Positions 41,109 through 54,319 of a DNA stretch of 64,000 nucleotides are shown piece by piece. Position 1 is the first letter of the stretch, and every line of letters starts with the position of its first letter. The translations under genes were made by a program, and so were the position numbers. The notes below the pieces were generated by a model. That model saw nothing but the letters and a program-made list of their open reading frames with translations, searched no databases and had not been told where the DNA came from. Source of the DNA: Orthonyx spaldingii (Eukaryota > Chordata > Aves > Passeriformes > Orthonychidae); contig VZTJ01000078.1 of assembly GCA_013397795.1 (NCBI GenBank), positions 248,428-312,427 of the forward strand. The letters are read 5' to 3'.

Positions 41109-43381
41109 TAAAATCTTGAGTGAAATCACTTAGAGACAAACAAAAAGATGATGGAAGGTGGAGAGGAGGGAGAGGAAAGGGTCGTGACATTTAGACCCCA
41201 GCTTAATCTGGCTTTACAAGAGCATGGTGCAGCTGAAAGTTGCAATAAAAGTTGTTGATCCTACAGGGCGTTTTAAAAATATGTTATAAAATGCAGGCTA
41301 GAGCCCCTGTACATCAGGTTGAGAATGGGTCAGAACTGAAAGCTTCCCACCACAGGGGAAGGAGGAAGCCCTTGCTTAGCTGAGGGAGGGTTCTCTGAAG
41401 TGCCAGGCTGGACTGCTTCCAAGAGCTGGCAAGAGACAGCTTGGTCTTTTCTGGAGACTGCCCTGGACCTCCTGGTGTGGGCTGGTGTACCCTTGCAGTG
41501 GTCATTCTTCTTTGGGAGAAGGGAGTGCACCTGCTTTGCAGCACATTTGCTCCTCTCTGCCATTGCTTGCGGGCTGCTGGAATGGGTGGCCTTGAGTGCT
41601 CAGACAGGAGCAGGTGAAGGCACTGCCCTTTCTTTACATGGTCAAGGTTTCTCACCATCCCCTGAAGAGTAATATTTCCCTCCCCACCTTTCAATTGCTT
41701 GGAGACCATTGAAATGTCTAAAGAACCTTAGCATGAATACTGCAGCTGTTTGTCGGGCTTTAGGAATCCATGTGGCCTTGCACATTTGGTTATTGGAGTG
41801 ATGTAATTTCCATGCTTTCACCCACATGGAAGCTATAATATCTCATTACAGATTGAGGAGTCCAGTGACTGACATACAAAAAAGGAAGGTTGTCTAATTC
41901 CATGCTGTTGAAGAACCTTCTTTAAAAAAAGGAACAAGAATAATAGACTCGCAATGCTGTCTTTAACTCTGAGTGAACTTTGTGAGCCTCATTTATTGGG
42001 GTAGAATATTGGGCCTCTGGGGCTTGTTGAAGCCTCAGAGTCCCTTAGGATCAAGTGACAGACCTTATATTGGGGGTATCCAGTAATTACCCAAATCCTT
42101 TGAGTACTGTTACTCACAGTTCTGATTTTTACTCTAACATTGCTAGTGGTACTAATTTTTAAGTTTCTTCACAGACTTCTATTCATTACCCCTCAGTGAT
42201 GTGCTAATTAGAGCAGCCAAATGCTACAAATGAGTCTGTGTTTGCGCTTTTTCAAGGACTGGAGTCTAATCATTTTCTCCACCACTATAAAGATGTCATG
42301 AGGTAATGTGTAAAGTTATGCTGTGGGAAACCAAACAGAGAGAGAGGGAGATAAAGCATTCAAGGGTGTCTGATTTACCTCCTTTGAATACAGTCATGCT
42401 CATGGCACTCGGGGTTGGAATGGCTGGTGTGCACAGGGTGCTCTGCAGCCTTGCACTTTCCGTTGCATCAGTGGTTTTTCCCTCCTAAGAAAGAGACATA
42501 CTTTAATACTCATAAACATCTATTTAATCATTTGAGTCTGGAAAGGGGCACCTCCAGAAAAATTCCACACAAATGCCTGTTTTTCAGAATAGGCAATAAA
42601 CAAAGTCTGCTGTGAGTCTGCCAAAACCCAAGATCCACCTAACTAGACAAAAATCTCTGAATAGGGAAATGCCCAAAGAAAATACATGGATTCAGTCTCT
42701 CTTCCCCTAAAATACCTTCCACAGTAAAGCAAAACCAATCTATTTTCTTTCACAAACAAGCATTCCAGAGCAGAGACACTTCTCTTGCAAGCCTGGCAGA
42801 AGTGTTTGGAAGCAGCTGAGCGCAGTATAGCAGCTCTGTGACACGTGGCAATTCCATCAGCCTTTGGCATAGGATAAGGAAATTCTGCTATCTAAAGTTA
42901 GATTTAAATTCTGGCAGTGTCCTTCACCCCAGCAGATTTTAGTCACTTAAAATATTGAGCATTTTGTCCAGGGTTAGGTTGTCTTAGGGTAAGGAAGGTA
43001 GGTGAAAGATCTCACCTGCGTTGTCAGTGTAGCTTGAAACTACATTTCAGTGTACACTGACCTGGTATTATACCTTCCAATAAGGGTTTAAAGTTCTAGA
43101 TGAGTTTATTCATAGGAAGTAGCAGCATCTTTCAATGATGCAGATACCTGTTCTGCATGAGGAAGGTTGGTGGGATCTGGCCCCCGAAAAGCTAAGCACT
43201 GACACTTTGTTAGTGGGTTTATCTGTGCTTGACCTAATGGCACAGAGCAGCTCTGTATATGTATTACGTTTAGAATTTTTTAGTAGAGAAGTGGCCCTAT
43301 GCCTCAGCACAGTGTGCAGACTTCCCATTTAATGCCATGGGAGGCTTGCCCTCAGTGCATTTACCCCATCCCAGAGCATCT

Positions 43382-43397
43382 CACACACACACACACA
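43382..43397. repeat. (CA)8 microsatellite
   Basis: Eight perfect CA dinucleotides. Confidence 0.95.
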
Positions 43398-44284
43398 ACA
43401 GATTCAAAAGTGAAGCTATTTGCTCATCCACTCAAGGACTGAGCAAAACCCTTTTGAAAAAAAAAGTCATCCTGCTTATCTTGAATGTATTGGAAAAAAT
43501 TGCTCTCTTCAGCAGTCCAGGATTGAAAACTTGCCTCTCCATTGCCCTTTTCTGCGTGTTTCTTGATACTTTATTAAAGGGTTCCAAATCTGTTCTATAA
43601 CACTATTTGAGTAGATCTATGGTGATGTATGCCAGAACATGTCAAAATAATTGTGTGGTGACTATTCTGGGTTAAGAAGAATCATATTTAATGTTACTAA
43701 TTTTCACATTATTTCACCCATAAAAATCTTTCTAGCAGCAAAAGTTTTATTGCACTGTAATTCAGAGTCTCTAATTTATTCATGGGATAAATGTTTCATG
43801 TAATGAATTTTCTAGTAAATGTATTCTGAAATTCATGCAGAAGCAGGACCACTGTAAAACTGCACACATTTATGCTAAAAGAGATGGATTTCCCCCACTG
43901 GAAAGTTTGGAGGGCAAATCCTGTAGCTTTCTACCCTTAATTCATCTTTTCTGCCCTAGTTTTGTCTTTTATTACGGTTTTGTTGAACTCCTAACAGCTT
44001 TATTGTAAAAATGCTACTGCCACGTAATCTGCAACTTAGATTTTGAGTTGGTTTACATGTGCAGTCCTTTGCACTAACAGAATACTATTAAGCCTGATGT
44101 TTTTCATGATTGGGAGGCTTAACCATATTTTTAGTGTTTATTCTGAATTATCTTTGTTCCTGTTTCACATCTTGGCACTCACAGGTAGGGAGCAAGAGGT
44201 CTTGAAAGCTCATGTTAGTGTTGCTAGAGTAAGGCCCTCTGTTACAGATATGCAGAGTGTTTAAAGAGGAGGCTGGGAAGAGCC

Positions 44285-44308
44285 TTTTAGCATTTTTTTA
44301 TGCTAAAA
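44285..44308. repeat. Short perfect hairpin
   Basis: TTTTAGCAT and ATGCTAAAA form a 9-bp stem with a six-T loop. It is AT-rich and may well be chance. Confidence 0.6.
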
Positions 44309-46589
44309 ATGGCACCTCTGTGGAGTAACAGGTACAGAGCAGCACACAGATCTTAAGGACATAACCACAAATACAGTGTAAGTGCCCTTAGGTTTTTCCC
44401 TGAGTCATGTGAAGTCACTTGGCTAAACCATCTCTTGCTGTTTAGACCAGGTAAACCCAGTGTTTCCAGCAATCGAAAAACTTCACACTACTACAGCAGA
44501 GGAGGAAGCAGTAGATATTTCTCAAATGCCTCATCTGTTGGCACCAGACAAAATTCCTTACCTGAGAGATTGAGCCTCTCAGGTATTACTAAAAAGGCAG
44601 CTGTAACCATGTTGTGCTGCATAGGTGAAAAAAACGTGTTGGTAAACCTGCTCTTGAATACTAAAATTATGTCACAGGGGCACTTATCCTCAGACTTGGT
44701 GAGTTTCAGGGACAAATTCGCTGCCAATAAAAGTGTCTGTTAATAATTTTCAGCAAAGTAGATCTACACTACTGCCATATCATATAAAATACTCACAGTG
44801 ATCATCACTGACACAGTCATTAACTATAGTTACCTCTCTAGACAGCAATAACACCCCTGTAATTTTGACTCTAGGTATGACAAAATACTGAAGTGGCACT
44901 ATTTTAAAAATGTTCTCTATTTAATAGGGTTAAAAATAATAAAGAATCCAGATCCTAAACTGGAGTATATCAAAGTCAATGATACTAGATGAGTTTATCA
45001 AAATGTCTACAGTCCACTGTTCTCAATTAGATACAGTGCTGCACCATAATCTGAAAAATGATCAAGGCAAACATTAGGAGTAATTAGAAAAAAGAAGTGT
45101 TACCAGTCTTCCTGAATGGAAGGGACATCTGTAATCTGAATGGGCATAGTCTCCTGATGTCTTTTCTTTAAGGCTGCTTCTTCAATAAATGAGGTAACCT
45201 TAGCCCATTCCAGGGCTTCGTTGTAATATTCTTTTTAGGGTATGGAAATCTTAGATGTGAATCTCTGAGTGACCAGGTGTATTAGGAGCAGGTATTAAAC
45301 TGCTGCAGTCTAATTGATATATGCTGCCATCAGTTCTGACCCAGGTAATAGCACAGCTAAAACAATTTTGAGTGGGTTGAAACATCCCTGGAGTACTTAC
45401 TGCAGTGATATAAAAATCTTGAAGCAATGTGTCTTAAGTCCTGTAAATCATGTTAGACTTAATGAAAACTCTGCAAGAGTATTCTGTATCCATAATGCAT
45501 TCAGCTGCAGTCTGTTGACATTTTGTGTCTGATTTTAAGAATTATGTAAACTCTTGATGATGTGCTATAGCTGATAGGATTGGAAAATAGGGATTGCTTT
45601 TTAATGGTTCATTTTTGTGGGGAACCTAGTAGTTGCAAAGGAAATTCCTGAGATCCAATGTATGTCATCCCAATGTTTTGATTTCTTTTGCCCGGAGGAA
45701 TTTTTCGTTATGAAAACTTTGAAACCAGAGATATGTCTGTTGTGTACACAATATCTGTTTCAGCTGGTTTGATACAATTGAGTCAGACCAACTTCACACT
45801 CATGTTGCTTCAGTACATAAAATTTATCTGCCTTATATTTACCAGTGAGCTATAAATGTTGTTCTTTGAAGAGGAAGTTGCTAGATAATGGCAAGAGAAA
45901 GATAACAGGTGAGACTGCAAGCACATAGGCATACATTCTTGCTTCCACGTGCACACATAAATCCTTTTGACATTAATGAGGACAACATTGATGTAGAGTG
46001 AAAAGCAGGCAGGACTCCATAATAAAAGTTATGCAATGTGAAGCACATAAAACACCATATCAGACTTTCTGATTTCAGCTATTTTCTTACTGTTATTACT
46101 ATACGTAAAATATAGAAAAGTCTTCATCTCTTATAAATTAGGGTTGTGTATGGATTTTCCTAATTTATCCTTCCACAGAGCTTTTGTCAGTAAAATCTTG
46201 CTGCTGGAAGAGAAATTTTGCTGTGTTATTGGAGAATACATCTGAAGTAGCTGATTTCACCAATTCCAGGGAACTTTTTTTTCCCAGAGCTGTGTGATTG
46301 ACAGCTGTACTCCACTCTAATGCACACTTCTATCTCATGTATTTGGGTACACAGGGCAATTTCTAATGCTTATTTTGGGAGGTAATGGAACAATCTAAGG
46401 GATTATAAAAAGAACTTCAGTTTTACAGAAAACATTCAGTAATTTTGAAATTAAAGTTGGACTTCCTCTAATTAAGCCACAAAGACCAATAATAATTTTG
46501 GAAAATGTGGTTAGCATTGCCGATCATCCTACGCTGCTTTTGCAACAAACCATTTATCAAACTGGATGTTGTCACTGACACACACTTGG

Positions 46590-46631
46590 AAAAAAAAAAG
46601 GGAAAAAAAAAAAGAAAAGGAAAAGAAAAAA
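46590..46631. repeat. A-rich low-complexity tract
   Basis: A runs of 10 and 11 separated by GGG, then AAAAGG-type repeats. It is a purine-only simple repeat. Confidence 0.9.
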
Positions 46632-49600
46632 GCCCAAGACAAATGTTCTTTCTTAAAAAACCATGAGACTGGCATCGTTATCATGACATTTTAAAATGTA
46701 ATAAGTTCTTATGTGCTCCTATTTACTTTCTGGTTTCCAAACGAATAAGAATAACATTCTGAAGCTTTTCTTTGGGACTGTGTAAGCTAGAAAGCTCTTA
46801 AATAAATTGAAACTGTGTTCTTCATGTGAATAAATGATGTAGTAGCTTAGGCTTTAGGTGAAACACCAAATGTCTCAGAACTCTGTGTAAATCTGGTGGG
46901 CTAGCACTGTTTCTTCAAAGTTGGTGGATTTATTCTAATTCTTTCTAGGTAAAGGTAAATACCTTTGAAAAAGAATGTCATTGCTATCTTAAAAATAAAA
47001 TTCCTCACTCCTGCAGTTGAACTGATAGCAAACAGATTCTGCTTGATTCCATAAATAAGGTGTTTTGTTTTATAAAGGGTCTCAGAATACATCTTTTGTT
47101 CTATAATTACCTTAATCTTAATGAGCGTAGTTGTTGTTTTACTGTGTAACTCAAAAGCTGGTGTACACTGAACTGTTCTGAAGGGAATGGACATGCACGT
47201 ACATGGAGAGCAAGGTGTGGAAAGAATCTGCTATTTAATGCAAACAAACATTTTGAGTATAAAGCTTTCCAGTGCTCTAAATATTAAGGTTCATAAAAAC
47301 AGAGCCCATACTTAGTTCCTTAGTGTCTCACTGAGCTGTCTTTTTAGGACCATTATGCCAGTACTCCACATAAGTCTGACTTCTTGTCAGTGGCAGTTTT
47401 GCTCTTGAGCTCTGCTCAGGCACTATAAAGACATGGCCCTGGCTTTGCCTCATTGCATCTGGAAAGGTCAGAAGAGGGGAGTAGAAGCAGCAGAGCCCTC
47501 GGTGTTGTAATGCAAGAGGGAGCACACCACAGATACCTACTGACCTTGTAAGGACTGTAAGAAATGCTGACAGCTCCCACCACTCCGTGCTGTCTGCAAT
47601 TTCTCCTCTGTGTAGGCTTCATTGTCCTACTGCCTTCATTATTGTTAGGTGAGTTGGTAAAAAGCCTTGAGCTACCAGTAGTGTGCCAGCTACATCAGAT
47701 GTACAACAGGTCAGTTTGGTTCTCCTGAGGAGCTGAGCTGCGCTGGTTTCTTGCTCTTGCACTGCTGTGGCCATAGAGCCTGGCTTGGGCTCTGCTGCTT
47801 CTCCCTGGGCAGGACCGTGGCTGCCCTTCAGCTGGTGGCCCTCCTTAGGTGACATCCTGCACTGCTCTGGCTCAGGCAATGAGTTCCGCATGCAATGGTG
47901 TGTGTGTGGCATCAGGGGCACTTAGGGCGCTGGGTCGTCTCCTGGAGTCTGTACCCAGCTGTGACTGTAGCAACGAGACAACCATTATTTGGAAACAAAA
48001 GTACAGTTTGTTTTAATAGTATGTGAAAGTGCTTAGAAAGAGGAGGATGTAGAACAATCCACATGCATTTCCATCTAACCATGGGGCTTATTATCCCCTT
48101 GCAGCAATCCAGACTGGCCTAATTCCTTTAGTCACCTTCTGTGTACGTAAAAGTCAATACAGAAATCTGATTCCCCTGAGCAGTTACCACTCTGAAGGGA
48201 AATCCTCCTCCTAATCAGCAGTGGTTTCATGTTCCTGGCTGTTCTGGGAGAAACCTGTCAAGTGTGCTTACTGGAGATAGAACTGTGGGATCAGTGCTGT
48301 GTGGCTATGGCTGACCTTGAGCACTTTCCATTCTTCTTTGCTTCTCCTGTGTGTTGACATCACCTTACACAACCTGAATTTGGCATATTCATACTGTAAA
48401 ATTGCAATTGAACAATCTGGTCAACTTATAAAATCCTTTGCATTTCCCTCAGGTTTAGGTACTCAGTAGCTATTCTTGGGTGATCAGGCCTTCTTTGAAA
48501 ATCTGCCCAGACATTGCCAGTGAAATGTGCTGATGCTGAATGTTTTTGAAACTCTGACCCTTATGAGAAGGCCCTGCAGTAGAAGGATTCTGTGATAGGG
48601 TGTTGAGGTAGTGGTGGCCAGACCCAGGTCACACTGTGAGCACAGCTGTAACTGAATTCCATAGTACTGTTCTACAGAGCGCTTGGTTAAGCACTGAGTT
48701 TTATAGTTTCTGCTTCAAGTCAATTAAAGGATCCATCCCAAATACAGTTAGATGTGAGAGATGTCAACAGCTATGGTAGAATACATATCTGAAAGCAGTG
48801 AGACTTTCTGCATAAATGCCACCATTTCAGATCTTTGTCAGTCAACACTGTTGATAGTTAAGGTTGTTCTCCAGGTATTTCTTGCCAAAGGCAGCTGGAC
48901 CCAGTAATTAATAGCAGGGATTTACAAATCCTTCAGTCATTGCCTTCTCAGCAGTTCTCTTGTCCACAGAACTTCTGCCCTTTCTGCCCTGAGTCCCTGT
49001 CAGGCTTGCAGTGGGGTGACCTGGTGGGAACTGATCAAAATGGGTGGAGGCAACCAAAATCCCCCTCCCCATAGATGCAGAAAAATGGTTTGAACATGTT
49101 TGGGCTAGGGGCAGTTATTATCTCAAAGCAGAGTAATGCTGTGCTCTCGCTTGGGAAATCCTGTGGAATATAATCACCGTCCAAAAGAGTAAATTCTCCC
49201 TAAAGCCCATTCCAAAGGAAGTCAGTCACACTCAGACACTGTAAATAGTAACCTCCTTATCCCAACCCTCTCTGTGTACCCCCTCCACAACCCCGTCCTC
49301 TTCTCCGCTCATGATATCCGTTTTTATCTTTCCTGCTACATCACTCCCAACACACTGTATTAATCATCTGGCCACTATCACATTACACTTAATAAATGAA
49401 CAAGATCTAATACAAAAATCCCTCCAAACCAGATGACTTAATACTCTTTTATTCTTAACTCTTTTTTTATTCCACACGTGTTGCAAACACTCATGAGTGT
49501 TCTGTAGTAGATGAAATGTTTTTAGCAAAGACAGTTGAAAATAAATGTAATTTATATAAGCTATTTAAGTTCATTTCTGTTTGATGAAGTATTGTACATC

Positions 49601-50103
49601 CTGTCTTCATTGTAAAAAGAGAGAAAATTGCTATTTTTGTGTGCAGAAAAGGACAAACCCCACTAAGTTATGAGCCTAGTTTAACATGTGTCTGTAAGGT
49701 TAGGAGATGTTCTCAGGGCAATCCATGTCAGAGTTGGGACAGGCACCACTAATCATAGCCACAATATTCACTTTTATCTAAAATACCCTGTTTTCAGGGG
49801 CAAAATGAATCACCTTCAGGAACGCAATTCTGCTCTCTGGGAGTCATAGGCCCCTGACTGAGCCTCTGTGTTGTTCTGCTTTCATGTTCCCTGACACAGC
49901 ACTGCCTTCTCGTGTGTGTTTTGTACCTCATGCAAAGTTGAAATTGCTTTTGGTAGTTATTGGCCCTGCAGAGCTCCCATGCCCAGATGGGAGTGCCATC
50001 CCTAAAGCCAAACCTTGGGCTTTGATAGATGGATCTGCTATTTCATTCCCCCTGCAAGATCTTACAGTTGGGCTCTGTAGCCATTTCTGACTTGTTTTCT
50101 TTC

Positions 50104-50600
50104 ATCACAGAATCACAGAATATGCTGAGTTGGGAGGGACCAATCAGGGTCATCAGAGTCCAACTCCTGGCCCTGCACAGGACACCCCAACAATCCCACC
50201 ATGTGCCTGAAAGTGTTTTCCAAATACTTTTTGAGCTCTATCAGGCTTGGTGTTGTGACCACTTTCCTGGGGAGCCTGTTCCACTGCCCAGCTACCCTCT
50301 GGGTGAAGAATCATTTCCCAATAGCCAACCTAAGCCCCTCCTGACTCAGCTTCATGCCCTTGAGTCCTGTCACTGGTCATGAGACTGAAGAGATCTGTAC
50401 CTGCCCTTCTGCTTCCCCTCACGAGGATGTTGGAAACCTCAGTGAGGTCTCCCCTCAATCTCCTCATTTCCAGGCTGAACTGACCAAGTGCTCTCAGCCA
50501 CTCCTCACACAGCTTCTCCTCCAGACCTTGCACCATCCTCGTGGCCTCCTCTGGACACTCTCTAACAGCTTGATGTCAGTAGCTTGTGAGTCCTCCCAGT
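50104..50600 (-). mobile_element. CR1 LINE, 5'-truncated 3' end with decayed ORF2
   Basis: Read on the minus strand, this is the 3' end of a CR1 retroposon. The element's terminal 8-bp repeat, ATTCTGTG twice, lies at 50106-50121. Immediately before it is the C-terminal part of the reverse-transcriptase ORF, with the family motifs RLRGDL, LFSLMTSDRT, TPSLIELKKYLENTFR and a conserved stop close to the 8-bp repeats. Upstream, LLESVQRR and TRMVQGLEEKL match the same protein but are in different frames, so at least one small indel has broken the ORF. In-frame stops lie between 50281 and 50340. The element lacks most of ORF2 and all of ORF1, as usual for bird CR1 copies, and is not mobile. The left (5') limit near 50600 is approximate because homology fades there. 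Confidence 0.95.
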
Positions 50601-53600
50601 GGTTTCTCTCTGGGAACACTCTGCTTTTTAACTTTTCTTTCCGTGGGTGCCCCCACATGAGCAGGATGCCCTCGAGGCACATCTGTGCAGCCCAGTGCAG
50701 TGTCAGCCAGCTGTGCCCAATGCAGGTGGGGCTGGGGAGGTGCTGGGTGCTGTACAGGGCTGTGAGCCCTGTGCTTGGCCTGGGCTGATGTGCCCCCTGC
50801 TCCAGTGAGCTGATTCAGACAGGTGGCATTAGCGGGTGTCTCTCTATCCTCTCTTACTGTGCTCTGTAGGTACACCACATCAATAGCACAGGTGCTTCTC
50901 AGTGTTAACTCCAACTTCTCTACCCTTACAGTTTCATCCCATAATGGGTGTAAAATGAAATGTGAGATGATGGAGCTTTTGGTCTGAAACATACACAGAG
51001 AAGGCCCCAAAACACTAAAACTACCCATGAGCCCTATATGGACATGTTGTGTGGGCTGTGACATATCACCTGTGCTATGGGAAATAAGACATTAATGAGG
51101 AGATGCCTAGGAGGGAGAAGTAATAAGGATTTCTGAGCAGGATTTTGATGGAGCTGTAATTGGAGATTAAAAAGCCCCAAAATAATCCCCTTTATTTACT
51201 CACAAAAACAATACTGCTTTCATTTTTAAGCAAGAGGATTGTCATTTATGTGCAACTCACAAATATTCACCGTCTTAGGTTTGCCTGGGAGGTCCTTATA
51301 TTTGTCTGTCATTTGTTAAAATAAACGTGAATTTTTAACTTTCAAATTGCAATTTTTTCCACCCAAAAACATTCCACAGAATATGTTAGGCTTCTAAATT
51401 GAAATAGTAATGACCCTTGTATGACTGTGAAGGATTAAGCTCTGGGCTTTAAACACATCAGAGGCTTAAAAACACTGGTAAAAAGCTGTAGCATTAGGTG
51501 ATTAAGGGAGAGGTTGAACTTTGCATCTGGTGTAGCTGCCACAGAGCTTTTCTGGAAAATGCAAACCAAATTACCTGAAAATTGCATTTGAAAATAATAA
51601 CAGTTTCATTTAGTTTTATCATCAAGACTGGCAGCTGGAGGAGACTCGGTCTGTTGCTGAACCCCCAAAACAACAAGTTTTTTCTTATGACACGTACAGG
51701 GGTGGCAGAAACTGCTCATTTAAAACCAGTAAACAGCCACTGCTGTGAATTTCTAATCCTTTCATTAAGTCACGCTCCCTGATTACTGGTTACATTCACT
51801 TTCCTTTCTTTTAATTCACTATCTCTTAAATTATAATAATTGAAAATACATTAGGACCAAGAAAGGGAATGGAAAAAGCTAAGTAGACAATCACCTTGTA
51901 AACATCTTGTGATGGTGATAGCTATTTAACAGGAACGTTCAGTACCAACTGAGGCACAGGCGAGCTTATCCAAGCAAATCAATGCAAGTTAATCTTTCAG
52001 TGTCAGCTGGCTGAGTTTTGGAGTAGTGATGAATGCCTGGACTGGAAAGATGAAATGCTGGAATGCCAGGCACTGCTCTGACAGCTACAGATGGTGCCAA
52101 TTACTGCCAGTAGAGCCTGTCCTGCTGTGAGCCCAAGATGTCTGATTTGTGGTCACAGAAAAATGAAAAAGAGGTTTCCCAGCTGGGCCTGTCACCTGTC
52201 CTATATTGCTCTGTAGCAAAAAACAGTATTTGTGTTCTAAAATCAAATTTCTTTGTATATTTATGCTAATGATCCCACCATGCTAATTACCAGACATATG
52301 CCTTGGAAAGATGCAGACGCTATCAGAAAGCAGAATTTTTCTTTCTCTGGTTTAAAATAAATTTCAGAAATTATAGAAAAGTTAGAATAAAATGCAGTGT
52401 CAAAGTAAAGGGGAGGAGGTGAAAGGAGGAGGAATAAGCAATTCAGTAGAGCAGGCAGACATTCTGTGCTTAATTTTTCTTCATGCACTTGAAAGGGATT
52501 TACAGGCTGTAAATCAGAACAGGATCTAGCCCATGGTCTCCAGTCTTGCCATACTGAGCTTGAATGTTAATATAAGCCTTTATTTTTCCTTTGTACATTT
52601 GAGTCTTTTTGTGTTTGTTTTTCATGTGCTGTCTTATTCCACGTCTACCCAAACTACACAAATTGTCATTTATTGCACTTTCACATTATTTCCTGCCTCT
52701 GTGATATTTAAAAGGATTAGTCTAGACATCTGTGATCTGTAATTGGCTTTTTCCATGAAAGGGGATCAGCTGTAAGAACTTAAGCAACCCAGACTTATTT
52801 TACTTGTGATACTTGAAAGCTTTCTGGACAGAGCACCTTTGCTGCAGTGATTTAACACCAGGTTTGCTCAATGTGCAAATGCAGCTTCAGTCAGTCCTTT
52901 GCCATTGAATCCACTGTGATTTTATCCACTTGAAAATAGCCCATGTGTTTTAATTAAAATATATATTGAAATAACTGGTTCCAGATTTGGCTTTCTTTAG
53001 CATTGTGCTGTGAAAGGGGACCCTATAGAATACTCTAACTCTGAAATATATTTCCATTCTGCTTTTATTTATATATTAAATTAACAATAGCATGGTAATT
53101 ATCCTTATTGGAGCATGAAATACAAATCTGCCTCTTTTTCCCCTGTCCTTGGAACTCATCTACCACAGTTTGCCTAATTGTTAAGAGCTAGTAGGTGGGG
53201 GTGTTGGGGAGCAGACGGCCTATTTCCATTTTATTAGACTCAACCTTTGCTAATGAAGCTATTTTTCACTCAACTTCAAACACAAATGTTTAACCAAGTT
53301 TTAGAATTCATTTAACAATAGTAGTAAATCAGTAGACAAACTGTACTATAAAAATAACTCTTACAGCAGCTGTGGAATGGAGCCGGCCAAAGTACCTTTA
53401 GGTCCTGGCTTGAATCAGGGAGTATTTGGTACTCTCCGATAAGCACTCAATTGCCAGTTTTAATTCCACCATGTAACTTGGAAGAACTGGCCCTGTGAGT
53501 TCCCAATAGCTGTGAATAATAAATTATAAGCTTTCAAGTGATCATTTCTTTAAGTATTTGTGAATTAAATGGTAGTGATAAAATGAGAGATGTGAAGACA

Positions 53601-53745
53601 CCACAACTTCCTTTAATTTTTGTCTTTTTACATTTTGTTAAGCGAAAAGGAAGGTGAAAACACCTGACAAGTCTGGGAAGACTTTTAGTATGTCCATAAA
53701 TTGCTGTAGCTTTCATGTGCCTGCTTGTCTGAGTGTGCTTTTATT
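50601..53745 (+). other. AFF2: AFF2 intron 3, segment after CR1
   Basis: A GC-richer stretch at 50601-50800 borders the CR1 and might be a further diverged part of it. The rest is AT-rich sequence with no exon or repeat recognised. Open frames at 50576-51064 (minus) cross the CR1 edge and have no domain. Confidence 0.65.
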
Positions 53746-53839
53746 TGTTACTGGGTTTGCTTTCCCCTACCTGTAATTATTTAACTGTTAAAACTAATTA
53801 TATAGCTTTTTCTGCCAAAGGTCTCAGCTTCTTTTAGAG
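53746..53839. repeat. Diverged direct repeat, copy A
   Basis: This 94-bp segment aligns without gaps to 54226-54319, exactly 480 bp downstream, with 73 of 94 positions identical by hand count. The best-conserved part is the end, GCCAAAGGTCTCAGCTTCTT in this copy. Similarity stops abruptly on both sides. I do not recognise the unit as a known transposon. Confidence 0.85.
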
Positions 53840-54069
53840 CCTCTTGTTTTAGCACAACCCTGTGAAGTCACTTGCTTTTCGTGGTTGCCTTATTCTGTGT
53901 AGGTTGCCTGTATTTAAAGACATTATCATTCGTATAAATGCAAAGGGAGTCTGCTGGAACAACCACGTAAAAAGCCATTATCTGAGTGGGTAATATCCAT
54001 TGGCTCGTTCTCAAGTACAGCTGTGGGGATTATAGATTTAATGGGATAAAAAGGCTCCCTTTTTATCAG

Positions 54070-54181
54070 CGAAGTGAAGGTGGTAGAGCAGAGATGTGCT
54101 GCCTTTGGGGCTTTCTCCTGCCGTCCCTCGGTGCCGAAGCTGTGCCGTGGCCCTGGCAGTGGCTGTGGGTGTGTGGCACAG
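54070..54181 (+). other. Candidate cryptic exon in GC-rich block
   Basis: A 112-bp interval is bounded by a fair acceptor (CTCCCTTTTTATCAG, ending 54069) and a strong donor (CACAG|GTGAGC at 54182). It has five CpGs between 54070 and 54150, unusual for this intron. At least two forward frames are open, and part of the minus strand is too, so open frames alone carry little weight. Its length is not a multiple of three, so inclusion between phase-0 AFF2 exons would shift the frame. If real it is more likely a noncoding or poison exon than part of the AFF2 protein. Confidence 0.2.
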
Positions 54182-54225
54182 GTGAGCTCAGGGCAGTGCT
54201 CACCTGGCTGCTGCCAACCTCCCCT

Positions 54226-54319
54226 TGGTACTGTGTTTGCTCTGCCCTGCCCCAAATTATGTAACAGTTAAGCCCAGATATATAGGGTTTGTTGCCAAGG
54301 GCCTCAGCTTCTTGTAGAG
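54226..54319. repeat. Diverged direct repeat, copy B
   Basis: This is the partner of 53746-53839. Its end reads GCCAAGGGCCTCAGCTTCTT. It is the same length with no internal gap and follows the GC-rich block immediately. Confidence 0.85.

Larger units (their letters stand above)
28589..50103 (+). other. AFF2: AFF2 intron 3, middle segment
   Basis: This is mostly AT-rich sequence without recognisable exons or full transposons. Notable stretches are an AT-rich block that keeps several CpGs at about 35840-36030, GC-richer blocks at about 31740-31900, 34700-35200, 41300-41640 and 47680-47940, nested palindromes at 37657-37686, a T-rich tract at 41034-41108, a CA repeat at 43382-43397, a 9-bp hairpin at 44285-44308 and an A-rich tract at 46590-46631. 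Open frames in the GC-richer blocks overlap on both strands and look like composition effects. Confidence 0.7.

Noticed and set aside
41314..41709. 131-codon minus-strand frame with overlapping plus-strand frame
   Set aside because: It lies in a GC-richer patch where stops are scarce in all frames. No family motifs are visible.
50576..51064. 162-codon minus-strand open frame
   Set aside because: It straddles the edge of the CR1 relic in a different frame from the LINE protein and shows no reverse-transcriptase motifs, so it is a composition artefact.
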